Assembly: GCF_900199635.1 (NCBI RefSeq)
Contig: NZ_LT962687.1
Location: forward strand, 667,501-731,500
Direction of reading: 5' to 3'
Source of the DNA: Anaerotruncus massiliensis (ex Togo et al. 2026)
GTDB lineage: Bacteria > Bacillota > Clostridia > Oscillospirales > Ruminococcaceae
Length of the DNA stretch: 64,000 bases
Shown piece after piece: positions 57,066 through 64,000 of this stretch. The notes beneath the pieces were generated by a model, which searched no databases, had not been told where the DNA came from, and was given only the letters and a program-made list of their open reading frames with translations. Position numbers and translations under genes: made by a program. Every line of letters starts with the position of its first letter. Within the stretch, counting starts at the first letter, position 1.

Positions 57066-57917
57066 TCAATCCGCCTTCCCGGCGTGGGAGGCGGATTTTT
57101 TGATATACGAGGAGGGGGATACGCCGGTGATCTTTTTAAACACGCGGGAGAAGTAGAGGGAGTCGTCATAGCCGACCGACGCGGCGACCGCCGAGACGGG
57201 CAGGGAGGAACGCTCGATCAGTTCCACCGCCTGGGAGATGCGGAACTTGGTCAGGTATTCGTTGGGGGAGGTGCCGATATGCCGCATGAACACCCGGTAG
57301 AGGTGGCTTCGGCTGATGCCGACCGAGGCGGCGATGTCGCTGACGTCGATCGAGCCTGAGTAGTTGTGCGCGATGAACCGGATGGCGCTCTCGACATATT
57401 CGAGCGAAAGTCCGGCGGCGGGCGCGGGCGCGCCCGGCTGCTCGGTGAGCAGCGCGAGGAAGAGGTAGAGCAGGCCGATGGCGCGCAGCTCGCTGGCAGG
57501 GGTGGTGCCGGAGGCGCGGTAGATGCCGGTGATGGCGCTCTCGATGGCGGCCGGGTCCTCAAAGCGGACGACCGGCTTTTCGCGGGTAAAGGGGGTCTGG
57601 GCCATCAGCAGCTTGGCCTCCGCGCCGTTGAAACCCACCCAGCAGTATTCCCACGGGTCTGCGTCGTCCGCGCGGTAGGTCACGATGACCGAGGGGTAGA
57701 CGATGAAGGTGTCGCCCGCGCCCACCTCATGGGTGACGCCGCCGGCGGTGTAGCTGCCGCGCCCGGAGATGACGTGGTGCACGAGAAAGTGGTCCCGCAG
57801 GCCGGGCCCCCAGGTGTGGGAGGGCTCGCACTGCTGCACGCCGGCGTTATAGATGGCGATGGGCAGGCTTTCGCGCGTTTTGGTCTTATAGGAGTGTTTG
57901 AAGATACCGTCTGCCAT
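57066..57917 (-). CDS. AraC family transcriptional regulator
   Basis: A 283-aa protein. The N-terminal cupin-type sugar-sensing domain (about 10-150) shows RDHFLVHHVISGRGSYT and VGAGDTFIVYPSV. The C-terminal double HTH (about 175-275) shows DVSDIAASVGISRSHLYRVF and the AraC signature VAASVGYDDSLYFSRVFKKITG. It is divergent from galK, with 210 bp between, so it is a likely regulator of galactose genes, which is inferred from position. The ATG has AAAGGGGG upstream. Confidence 0.93.
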   Translation of the reverse strand: MADGIFKHSYKTKTRESLPIAIYNAGVQQCEPSHTWGPGLRDHFLVHHVISGRGSYTAGGVTHEVGAGDTFIVYPSVIVTYRADDADPWEYCWVGFNGAEAKLLMAQTPFTREKPVVRFEDPAAIESAITGIYRASGTTPASELRAIGLLYLFLALLTEQPGAPAPAAGLSLEYVESAIRFIAHNYSGSIDVSDIAASVGISRSHLYRVFMRHIGTSPNEYLTKFRISQAVELIERSSLPVSAVAASVGYDDSLYFSRVFKKITGVSPSSYIKKSASHAGKAD

Positions 57918-57951
57918 TGGAAGGCCCCCTTTATTTTGCGTCTCCTAATTA

Positions 57952-57979
57952 GTATAATCAAAAAGGCGATTTACTGCAA
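57952..57979 (-). promoter_or_regulatory. araC-type gene promoter
   Basis: On the minus strand TTGCAG (57979-57974) and TATACT (57957-57952) are 16 bp apart. On the plus strand, TTGAAA at 58011 with TAAGCT at 58034 (17 bp) is a weaker candidate for galK. The 210-bp gap probably holds AraC sites, but I could not define one. Confidence 0.65.
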
Positions 57980-58058
57980 CAATCGTCCATAAAAATGGGA
58001 CTTTTTTGTGTTGAAATTCCGTACAATTTGCGTTAAGCTAAAATTACAGATATTGAGA

Positions 58059-58082
58059 GGGCCCCGCGCGCGGCGGGGCCCC
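58059..58082 (+). promoter_or_regulatory. GC hairpin in the galK leader
   Basis: GGGCCCCGC and GCGGGGCCC arms flank a GCGC-type loop, 45 nt before the galK start and without a T run. It may stabilise the mRNA or attenuate it. Confidence 0.4.
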
Positions 58083-58127
58083 ATCGGAAACGGACCGGCG
58101 ACACGACAAAACGATGGAGGAAATGGT

Positions 58128-59408
58128 ATGAAGACACAGGAGATGCGATCCAGGATCACTTCCGGCGGGCTGGACCGGGCGTTCGACTATCTCTACAGCG
58201 AAAAGGCGCCGCTACAGCGGGAACGCTATGAGGCCGCGGTGGGGGAGTTTGAAAAGCTCTTCGGCGCGGGCCGGGAGGTCGGGCTCTTCAGCGCCCCGGG
58301 GCGCACCGAGGTGGGCGGCAACCACACCGACCACCAGCAGGGACGGGTGCTGGCCGCGGGCGTCAACCTCGACGTGATCGCGGTGGCCGGCAGGAACGAC
58401 GACAACGTCATCCGCATTCAGTCGGCGGGCTTCCCGATGGACACCATCGACCTCTCCGACGTGTCGGTGCGGGAGTGTGAAAAGAACACCGCCGCCTCCC
58501 TCATCCGCGGCGTGGCCGCCAAGTTTGTCGCCCTCGGCTACCGCATCGGCGGCTTCGACGCCTACACCACCTCCAGCGTGCTCAAGGGCTCCGGCCTCTC
58601 CTCGTCAGCCGCGTTCGAGACGATCGTCGGCACGATGCTCAACTGCCTCTACGCGGGCGGCGCGGCGACCCCGGTGCAGATCGCCCAGATCGGCCAGTAC
58701 GCCGAAAACGCCTATTTCGGCAAGCCGAGCGGCCTCATGGACCAGATGGGCTGCTCGGTGGGCGGCTTCATCACGATCGACTTTCAAAACCCGGAGAAGC
58801 CCGTCGTTGAAAAGGTGGACTTCGACTTCGCCCATTCGGGCTACAAGCTCTGCGTCGTCGACACGGGCGGCAACCACGCCGACCTCACCGGCGACTACGC
58901 CGCCGCGCCGGTCGAGATGCGCGCGGTGGCGGAGGCGCTCGGCGGGAAGGTGCTGCGCGACGTCGCGCCGGAGACCTTCTACGCGGCGCTGCCCGCGCTG
59001 CGCGGCAAGTGCACCGACCGCGCCCTGCTGCGCGCCTTCCACTTCTACGCGGACAACGACCGGGTGCCCAGGCAGGTCGCCGCGCTCAGGGCGGGCGACT
59101 TTGAGGAATTCAAGCGCCTTGTGATCGAGAGCGGGCGCTCCTCCTACATGTACCTGCAAAACGTCTACACCTGCAAGAACCCCGACGAGCAGGGCCTCTC
59201 CCTCGCGCTCGCGATGAGCGAGCACCTGCTGGCCGGCCGCGGCGCGTGGCGCGTCCACGGCGGCGGCTTCGCCGGGACCATCCAGGCGTTCGTCCCCGAG
59301 GACCTGCTCGACGGCTACAAGGCCGCGATGGAGGCGGTGTTCGGCGCGAACCACTGCCACGTGCTCTCCATCCGCCCGGTCGGCGGAGTGGACCTCTGCG
59401 CCCTGTAA
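58128..59408 (+). CDS. galK: Galactokinase
   Basis: A 426-aa GHMP kinase phosphorylating galactose at C1, the first step of the Leloir pathway. The galactokinase signature GRTEVGGNHTDHQQG lies at about 62. The GHMP ATP loop VLKGSGLSSSAAFE lies at about 152. GKPSGLMDQMGC and the C-terminal WRVHGGGFAGTIQAFV complete the fold. The ATG has GATGGAGG upstream. It lies 58 bp before galT; galE is not in the window. Confidence 0.96.
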   Translation: MKTQEMRSRITSGGLDRAFDYLYSEKAPLQRERYEAAVGEFEKLFGAGREVGLFSAPGRTEVGGNHTDHQQGRVLAAGVNLDVIAVAGRNDDNVIRIQSAGFPMDTIDLSDVSVRECEKNTAASLIRGVAAKFVALGYRIGGFDAYTTSSVLKGSGLSSSAAFETIVGTMLNCLYAGGAATPVQIAQIGQYAENAYFGKPSGLMDQMGCSVGGFITIDFQNPEKPVVEKVDFDFAHSGYKLCVVDTGGNHADLTGDYAAAPVEMRAVAEALGGKVLRDVAPETFYAALPALRGKCTDRALLRAFHFYADNDRVPRQVAALRAGDFEEFKRLVIESGRSSYMYLQNVYTCKNPDEQGLSLALAMSEHLLAGRGAWRVHGGGFAGTIQAFVPEDLLDGYKAAMEAVFGANHCHVLSIRPVGGVDLCAL

Positions 59409-59466
59409 GGCGCGCCCGGTTAACAGGAAACGACACACCGATCAGATACATACAGGAGGAATCAGA

Positions 59467-60441
59467 ATGGCTGAATTAAGATGGCATCCCCTGACACAGG
59501 ACTGGGTCATGATCGCTTCCCACCGGCAGGCGCGCCCGCAGATGCCCAAGGACTGGTGCCCCTTCTGCCCGGGCTCGGGCAAGGTGCCGGACCACTACGA
59601 CGTGCTCGAATACGACAACGACTTCCCGGCGCTGAGCCAGACGCCCCCCGAGCCGGACGACGTGGCGAACGACTTCTTCAAAACCGCGCCCGCCTACGGC
59701 AAATGCGAGGTCATCCTCTATTCGCCCGGGCACACGACCACGGTCCCCGAACTGTCGGACGACCATATGGCGAAGCTGGTCGACCTGTGGTGCGAGCGGT
59801 TCGAAAAGCTCTCGCAGGACGAAAAGATCAAATACGTCTTCATCTTTGAAAACCGCGGTGAGGCGGTGGGCGTCACGATGCCCCATCCGCACGGCCAGAT
59901 CTACGGCTACTCCTTCGTGCCCAAGAAGCTCCAGCTCGAGCTCAAATCTTCGGGCGAATACTACGCCGAAAAGGGCAGATGCCTCTTCTGCGACATGCTC
60001 GCCGAGGAGCAAAAGTTCGGCCAGCGGGTGATCTTCCAGAACGAGCACTTTACCGTCTTCCTGCCCTTCTTCACCGAGTACCCCTACGGCGTGTACATCT
60101 TCGCCAACTCCCACAAGTCGAACCTCCTCGAGTTCACCCCCGGGGAGCGCCGTTCGCTTGCCGTCACCATCAAGCACACGGTCGGCATGCTCGACAGCCT
60201 CTTCGGCTACAAGTTCCCCTATATGATGTGTATGCACAACGCCCCGGTGAACGGCCCGGATGTGAAGGACAGCTACCACTTCCACATCGAGTTTTTCCCG
60301 CCGATGCGCAGCGCGGACAAGGTCAAATTCAACGCCTCGAGCGAAACGGGCGCGTGGGCGCACTGCAACCCGACCCGTCCCGAGGAGACCGCCGCCGAGC
60401 TTCGCGAGGCGTACGGGCGGTATATGGACACCCTCAAATAA
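59467..60441 (+). CDS. galT: Galactose-1-phosphate uridylyltransferase
   Basis: A 324-aa HIT-superfamily enzyme exchanging UMP between UDP-glucose and galactose 1-phosphate. Zinc-type Cys pair is WCPFCPGSG (about 31-34). The nucleophile motif is MPHPHGQIYGY (HPH, about 140). A second CLFCDM pair and HNAPVNG, then HFHIEFFPP, complete the C-terminal half. The ATG has ACAGGAGG upstream. It ends the galactose operon. Confidence 0.95.
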   Translation: MAELRWHPLTQDWVMIASHRQARPQMPKDWCPFCPGSGKVPDHYDVLEYDNDFPALSQTPPEPDDVANDFFKTAPAYGKCEVILYSPGHTTTVPELSDDHMAKLVDLWCERFEKLSQDEKIKYVFIFENRGEAVGVTMPHPHGQIYGYSFVPKKLQLELKSSGEYYAEKGRCLFCDMLAEEQKFGQRVIFQNEHFTVFLPFFTEYPYGVYIFANSHKSNLLEFTPGERRSLAVTIKHTVGMLDSLFGYKFPYMMCMHNAPVNGPDVKDSYHFHIEFFPPMRSADKVKFNASSETGAWAHCNPTRPEETAAELREAYGRYMDTLK

Positions 60442-60458
60442 GCGCTTGTGGAGCTCCC

Positions 60459-60498
60459 ACAAAGCGGCCGCCCGGGAGGACGGCCGCTTTGTCTTTTT
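60459..60498 (+). terminator. Terminator of the galKT operon
   Basis: ACAAAGCGGCCG pairs with CGGCCGCTTTGT around a 10-nt loop, followed by CTTTTT. Confidence 0.9.
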
Positions 60499-60565
60499 GG
60501 GCGGGGGAGATGGATTTTTCATGAAATGTTTGTTAAAATTTTTTCAAAATTGCGGCGTAAAGGCG

Positions 60566-60594
60566 TTGCAAATACCCGCAAGATATAGTATACT
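60566..60594 (+). promoter_or_regulatory. Promoter of the decarboxylase subunit genes
   Basis: TTGCAA and TATACT with 17-bp spacing. A TGGTTTC/GAAACCA inverted repeat (about 60601-60625) lies over the start of the transcript and could be an operator. Confidence 0.82.
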
Positions 60595-60669
60595 TAGTTC
60601 TGGTTTCGATTTTTTGTAGAAACCAATTTCCTGTATCATTTTACCAAATATATAGCAAGGAGAATGGGC

Positions 60670-61137
60670 ATGAATATTGATTTTACCCTTGCGGGCGCAG
60701 TCATCATCACGGGTCTGGTGGTCGTCTTTGTGGCGCTGATCGGTCTTTCGCTGATCGTCTGGCTGATCGGAAAGCTCTTCGTCTCCACCGGCCTGGGCTC
60801 GCCGAAGAAACCGGCGCAGCCCGCCGCGGCCCCCAAGCCCGCCGCACCGGCGGCACCCAAGGCGGCCCCGCAGCAGGCGGCGGCCCCGGCTCCGGCGCCC
60901 GCCGCGCCGGCGGCTCCGGCTCCGGCCTCCACCATGGTGATCCAGCCGATCGTCGAGGAGGGTATCGGAGACGATATCATCGCGGTGATTTCGGCGGCGG
61001 TCGCCTCGATGTTCGGCGGCGGCGAAAGCGGCCAGCCCGCGGCTGAGGGCGGCTTTGTCCTGCGCAGCATCCGCCGCGCACGGGAGCGCACCTCCTGGGC
61101 GCAGGCCGGCATGATGCAGAACACCCAACCTTTTTGA
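60670..61137 (+). CDS. Na+-pumping decarboxylase gamma subunit (OadG family)
   Basis: A 155-aa protein. One N-terminal membrane helix (about 8-37, VIITGLVVVFVALIGLSLIV), an Ala/Pro-rich flexible linker (about 48-88) and a C-terminal part with EEGIGDDIIAVISAAVASMF, the usual OadG/OAD_gamma ending. It links the membrane beta subunit with a cytosolic carboxyltransferase. No biotin motif (MKM) is present. I chose ATG 60670 with AAGGAG 8 nt upstream; ATG 60664 is too close to that site. It lies 19 bp before the beta subunit gene. Confidence 0.88.
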   Translation: MNIDFTLAGAVIITGLVVVFVALIGLSLIVWLIGKLFVSTGLGSPKKPAQPAAAPKPAAPAAPKAAPQQAAAPAPAPAAPAAPAPASTMVIQPIVEEGIGDDIIAVISAAVASMFGGGESGQPAAEGGFVLRSIRRARERTSWAQAGMMQNTQPF

Positions 61138-61156
61138 TTGACGGAGGGCAGAGACA

Positions 61157-62335
61157 ATGTTTGAAATTTTTGCGGACTCGGTCCAGACGATCGTGTCCAA
61201 GTCGGGCTTCCTGAACCTGACCGGCGGGCAGGCCCTGATGATCCTGGTTTCCTTCGTGCTCATGTACCTTGCGATCCGCAAGGGCTTCGAGCCGCTGCTG
61301 CTGCTGCCGATCGCGTTCGGCATGCTGCTGACCAACCTGCCGATGGCGGGAATGTACCACCCTGAAATCTTCATCAACGACACCGGGCATATCGCGTGGG
61401 AGATGCTCGCCAACGGCGGCGGCCTGCTCGACTACCTCTACCTCGGCGTCAAGCTCGGCATCTACCCGCCGCTGATCTTCCTCGGCGTCGGCTGCATGAC
61501 CGACTTCGGTCCGCTGATCGCGAACCCGAAGAGCTTCCTCATGGGCGCGGCCGCCCAGCTCGGCATCTTCCTCGCCTTCTTCGGCGCGCTGGCGCTCGGC
61601 TTTACTCCCGCCGAGGCCGGCTCGATCGGCATCATCGGCGGCGCGGACGGCCCGACGGCGATCTTTACGACGACCCAGCTGGCTCCGCACCTGCTCGGCT
61701 CGGTGGCCATCGCGGCCTACTCCTATATGGCGCTGGTCCCGATCATCCAGCCGCCCATTATGAAGCTGCTCACCACCAAGAAGGCGCGCGCCGTCCGGAT
61801 GGAGCAGCTGCGCCCCGTCTCCAAGCTCGAGAAGATCGTCTTCCCGATCCTCGTTGCAATCCTGGTATCCTTCCTCGTTCCCGACACCGCCCCGCTGATC
61901 GGCATGCTCATGCTCGGAAACCTCTTCCGTGAGTCGGGCGTGGTCGACCGCCTCAACAAGACGGCGCAGAACGAGCTGATGAACATCGTCACCATCTTCC
62001 TCGGCGTCACCGTCGGCGCGACGGCGAGCGCGGAGCGGTTCCTCACCCCGCAGACCCTCGGCATCATCGTCCTCGGCCTCATCGCGTTCGCGTTCGGTAC
62101 CGCGGGCGGCGTGCTGCTCGGCGACCTGATGTACGTCCTCTCGGGCGGCAAGATCAACCCGCTGATCGGTTCCGCCGGCGTGTCGGCCGTCCCGATGGCG
62201 GCGCGCGTCTCGCAGAAGGTCGGCCAGAAGGAGAACCCGACCAACTTCCTGCTCATGCATGCGATGGGTCCGAACGTCGCCGGCGTTATCGGCTCCGCCG
62301 TGGCCGCGGGCGTCCTGCTCTCCATCCTCAAGTAA
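61157..62335 (+). CDS. Na+-translocating decarboxylase beta subunit
   Basis: A 392-aa integral membrane protein of the OadB/GcdB/MmdB family with about 11 segments. It couples decarboxylation of a carboxybiotin to Na+ export. Family blocks are [46 protein letters not shown] (conserved Asp in the ion path) and [19 protein letters not shown], ending with [19 protein letters not shown]. The alpha (carboxyltransferase) and biotin carrier genes are not adjacent, so the substrate (oxaloacetate, methylmalonyl-CoA or glutaconyl-CoA) cannot be told. Confidence 0.95.
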   Translation: MFEIFADSVQTIVSKSGFLNLTGGQALMILVSFVLMYLAIRKGFEPLLLLPIAFGMLLTNLPMAGMYHPEIFINDTGHIAWEMLANGGGLLDYLYLGVKLGIYPPLIFLGVGCMTDFGPLIANPKSFLMGAAAQLGIFLAFFGALALGFTPAEAGSIGIIGGADGPTAIFTTTQLAPHLLGSVAIAAYSYMALVPIIQPPIMKLLTTKKARAVRMEQLRPVSKLEKIVFPILVAILVSFLVPDTAPLIGMLMLGNLFRESGVVDRLNKTAQNELMNIVTIFLGVTVGATASAERFLTPQTLGIIVLGLIAFAFGTAGGVLLGDLMYVLSGGKINPLIGSAGVSAVPMAARVSQKVGQKENPTNFLLMHAMGPNVAGVIGSAVAAGVLLSILK

Positions 62336-62349
62336 TGTTCGATATCGAT

Positions 62350-62381
62350 AAAAAGGCGGCCCATGCGGGCCGCCTTTTTTT
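62350..62381 (+). terminator. Terminator of the decarboxylase genes
   Basis: AAAAAGGCGGCCC pairs with GGGCCGCCTTTTT around ATGC, with a T7 run. Confidence 0.94.
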
Positions 62382-62384
62382 ACG

Positions 62385-62413
62385 TTCCCACGGGTCGGGA
62401 AATGTGGTATACT
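62385..62413 (+). promoter_or_regulatory. pcrA promoter
   Basis: TTCCCA and TATACT with 17-bp spacing. The -35 is weak and the -10 strong, with the same GTGGTATACTG context as upstream of glyA. Confidence 0.6.
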
Positions 62414-62472
62414 GTAGTTGCCGCGGGCGCGGGACGCGCCCGGCCAAACAACGGAATGTGTGGGGAAACGCA

Positions 62473-64000
62473 ATGGATTTATCGCTGAAAGACCGTTACA
62501 CAGCGGCGCGGCGCCGCATCATCGACGACTTCTTTTCCCGGATGAACCCGATGCAGAAGCAGGCGGTCTACACGCTGAACGGCCCGGTGCTGATCCTGGC
62601 GGGCGCGGGCAGCGGGAAGACGACGGTCATCATCAACCGCATCGCGAACATGGTGCTCTTCGGGGACGCCTATCACAGCACCTGGATGCCCGAGCAGGTC
62701 ACGGCGGAGGACGTCGCCTTCCTCGAGGAGTACGCCGACGGGGAGAGCTGGGACTCTGACCGCGCCTTTACGCTCATCCGCAGCCACACCGTCATGCCCT
62801 GGAACATCCTCGCGATCACCTTTACCAACAAGGCCGCCGGGGAGCTGCGGGAGCGGCTTTCGGCGATGCTCGGGCGGACGGCGGACGACGTGGGCGCCTC
62901 GACCTTCCATTCGGCGTGCGTGCGCATCCTGCGGCGCGAGATCGAGCGGCTCGGTTACGGGCGCAGCTTTGCGATTTACGACACCGACGACTCGCTGCGG
63001 GTGATCAAGGGCGCGCTCAAGGAGCTCAACATCGACGACAAGCGGTTCGCCCCCAAGGGGGTGCTCTCCGCGATCGGCCGCGCGAAGGACGAGCTCCTGA
63101 CCCCCGGCGGCTACGAGGCCGGCGTGGGGGACGACTACTACAAGCAGGTCGTCGCCAAGGTGTACGCGATCTACCAGAAGCAGCTCCAGGACGCCAACGC
63201 GGTCGACTTCGACGACATCATCATGCTGACGGTGCGGCTCTTCAAGGAGTTCCCCGAGGCGCTCGACTACTACCGCAACCGCTTCCGCTACATCATGGTG
63301 GACGAGTACCAGGATACCAACCGCGCGCAGTTCGAGCTTGTGCGGCTGCTCGCCTCCGAGAGCGGGAACCTCTGCGTCGTCGGCGACGACGACCAGAGCA
63401 TCTATAAATTCCGCGGCGCGACGATCGAAAACATCCTCCAGTTCGAGGACAACTTCCCCGGCGCGAAGGTCTTCCGGCTGGAACAGAACTACCGCAGCAC
63501 CGAAACGATCCTCGACGCGGCCAACGCGGTCATCTCGAACAACACCGAGCGCAAGGGCAAGACCCTCTGGACCCAGAACGGGGAGGGGGTCAAGGTGCGG
63601 GTGCACCGCGCCGCCGACGAAAACGGGGAGGCGCAGTTCATCTGCGACACGATCCAGGCCAACGTGCAGGCGGGCGCGAAGTATTCCGACCATGTGGTGC
63701 TCTACCGCATGAACGCCCAGTCGCAGATGCTCGAGCGCGGCATGGTCAAGGCGGGCATCCCCTACCGTATCATCGGCGGGCTGCGCTTTTACGAGCGCAA
63801 GGAGATCAAGGATATCGTCTCCTATCTGAGCGTGCTGAGCAACCGGTCGGATTCGCTGCGGCTGCGGCGGATCATCAACGAGCCCAAGCGGAAGATCGGA
63901 GACAGCACGGTCAACGCGGTGGCGGAGATCGCCGCCGGGACGGGCGCGGCGATGTTCGACGTGCTCGAGCACGCGGACGAATACGCCTCCCTCGGGCGCA
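62473..64000 (+). CDS. pcrA: UvrD/PcrA family DNA helicase, N-terminal part (runs off window)
   Basis: An SF1A 3'-5' helicase, open to the window end (509 codons visible of an expected 750 or so). MDLSLKDRYTAARRRIIDDF starts it, with GGGGAAA upstream. Motifs are GPVLILAGAGSGKTTVII (Walker A, about residue 43), NILAITFTNKAAGELRERL, STFHSACVRILRRE, NAVDFDDIIM, YIMVDEYQDTN (Walker B), VVGDDDQSIYKFRGA and LEQNYRSTETIL. Between Walker A and motif Ia about 45 extra residues (DAYHSTWMPEQVTAEDVAFL and on) form an insertion relative to Bacillus PcrA. Confidence 0.96.
   Translation, partial: MDLSLKDRYTAARRRIIDDFFSRMNPMQKQAVYTLNGPVLILAGAGSGKTTVIINRIANMVLFGDAYHSTWMPEQVTAEDVAFLEEYADGESWDSDRAFTLIRSHTVMPWNILAITFTNKAAGELRERLSAMLGRTADDVGASTFHSACVRILRREIERLGYGRSFAIYDTDDSLRVIKGALKELNIDDKRFAPKGVLSAIGRAKDELLTPGGYEAGVGDDYYKQVVAKVYAIYQKQLQDANAVDFDDIIMLTVRLFKEFPEALDYYRNRFRYIMVDEYQDTNRAQFELVRLLASESGNLCVVGDDDQSIYKFRGATIENILQFEDNFPGAKVFRLEQNYRSTETILDAANAVISNNTERKGKTLWTQNGEGVKVRVHRAADENGEAQFICDTIQANVQAGAKYSDHVVLYRMNAQSQMLERGMVKAGIPYRIIGGLRFYERKEIKDIVSYLSVLSNRSDSLRLRRIINEPKRKIGDSTVNAVAEIAAGTGAAMFDVLEHADEYASLGR

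Overview
The window looks like a chromosomal segment of a high-GC, anaerobic, spore-forming member of the Clostridia, most likely Oscillospirales (Ruminococcaceae/Oscillospiraceae type). The basis is: Gram-positive gene order (rpoB-rpoC-rpsL-rpsG-fusA-tuf), consensus sigma-A promoters with GGAGG ribosome binding sites, CotF-type spore coat genes, a glycyl-radical enzyme with its activase, Na+-pumping decarboxylase subunits, RecD2, and SAM-I, FMN and yjdF riboswitches. No phage, plasmid, transposase or CRISPR array is visible. The content is ordinary core genome with unusually rich intergenic DNA.

Layout. 1-1009: the end of tRNA-Glu, a 75-bp tandem repeat, a 5S rRNA, tRNAs Asn, Met, Trp and Thr, and a terminator. 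1027-4624 (minus): M42 peptidase, AtoE-type short-chain fatty acid transporter, LysR regulator. 4885-6832: a secreted protein, a small membrane protein behind a striking array of GTTACA motifs spaced 11 bp apart, and an unlisted 37-aa membrane peptide on the minus strand. 7075-11881: glyA, rarA, a lipoprotein, a yjdF riboswitch with yjdF, and an XRE regulator. 11932-12864 (minus): S1-domain protein. 12925-14080: hairpin-rich non-coding DNA including copy A of a large repeat. 14173-19418: DUF951-prfA-sua5-coaE-lytic transglycosylase-M18 aminopeptidase. 19499-20415: lysine exporter LysO split into two genes. 20826-32950: RNA polymerase and the str operon. 33063-36162 (minus): Crp/Fnr regulator, YjjI glycyl-radical enzyme and YjjW activase. 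36636-44198: nucleoside salvage (cdd, BMP lipoprotein, ABC ATPase, two permeases, psuK, psuG). 44199-45195: repeat copy B. 45218-46038: FMN riboswitch and ribU. 46042-50072: SAM-I riboswitch, cell-wall amidase, lipoprotein, metK. 50133-55107: small membrane protein, recD2, comF, mreB homologue, two CotF-like genes. 55155-55715: repeat copy C. 55811-60441: RHH protein, MscS channel, AraC regulator, galK, galT. 60670-62335: decarboxylase gamma and beta subunits. 62473-64000: start of pcrA/uvrD.

How the genes work together. The nucleoside block imports nucleosides and breaks down pseudouridine (psuK then psuG) and cytidine (cdd). RibU and metK are each preceded by a riboswitch for the matching cofactor. 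GalK/GalT with an AraC regulator handle galactose. YjjI/YjjW with a Crp/Fnr regulator form an oxygen-sensitive radical-enzyme module. M42 and M18 peptidases next to transporters fit amino-acid and peptide fermentation.

The most unusual signal is a roughly 500-670 nt dispersed non-coding element in three same-orientation copies (13438, 44395, 55155). Several of its stems differ in sequence between copies but stay paired, which points to selection for RNA or DNA secondary structure.
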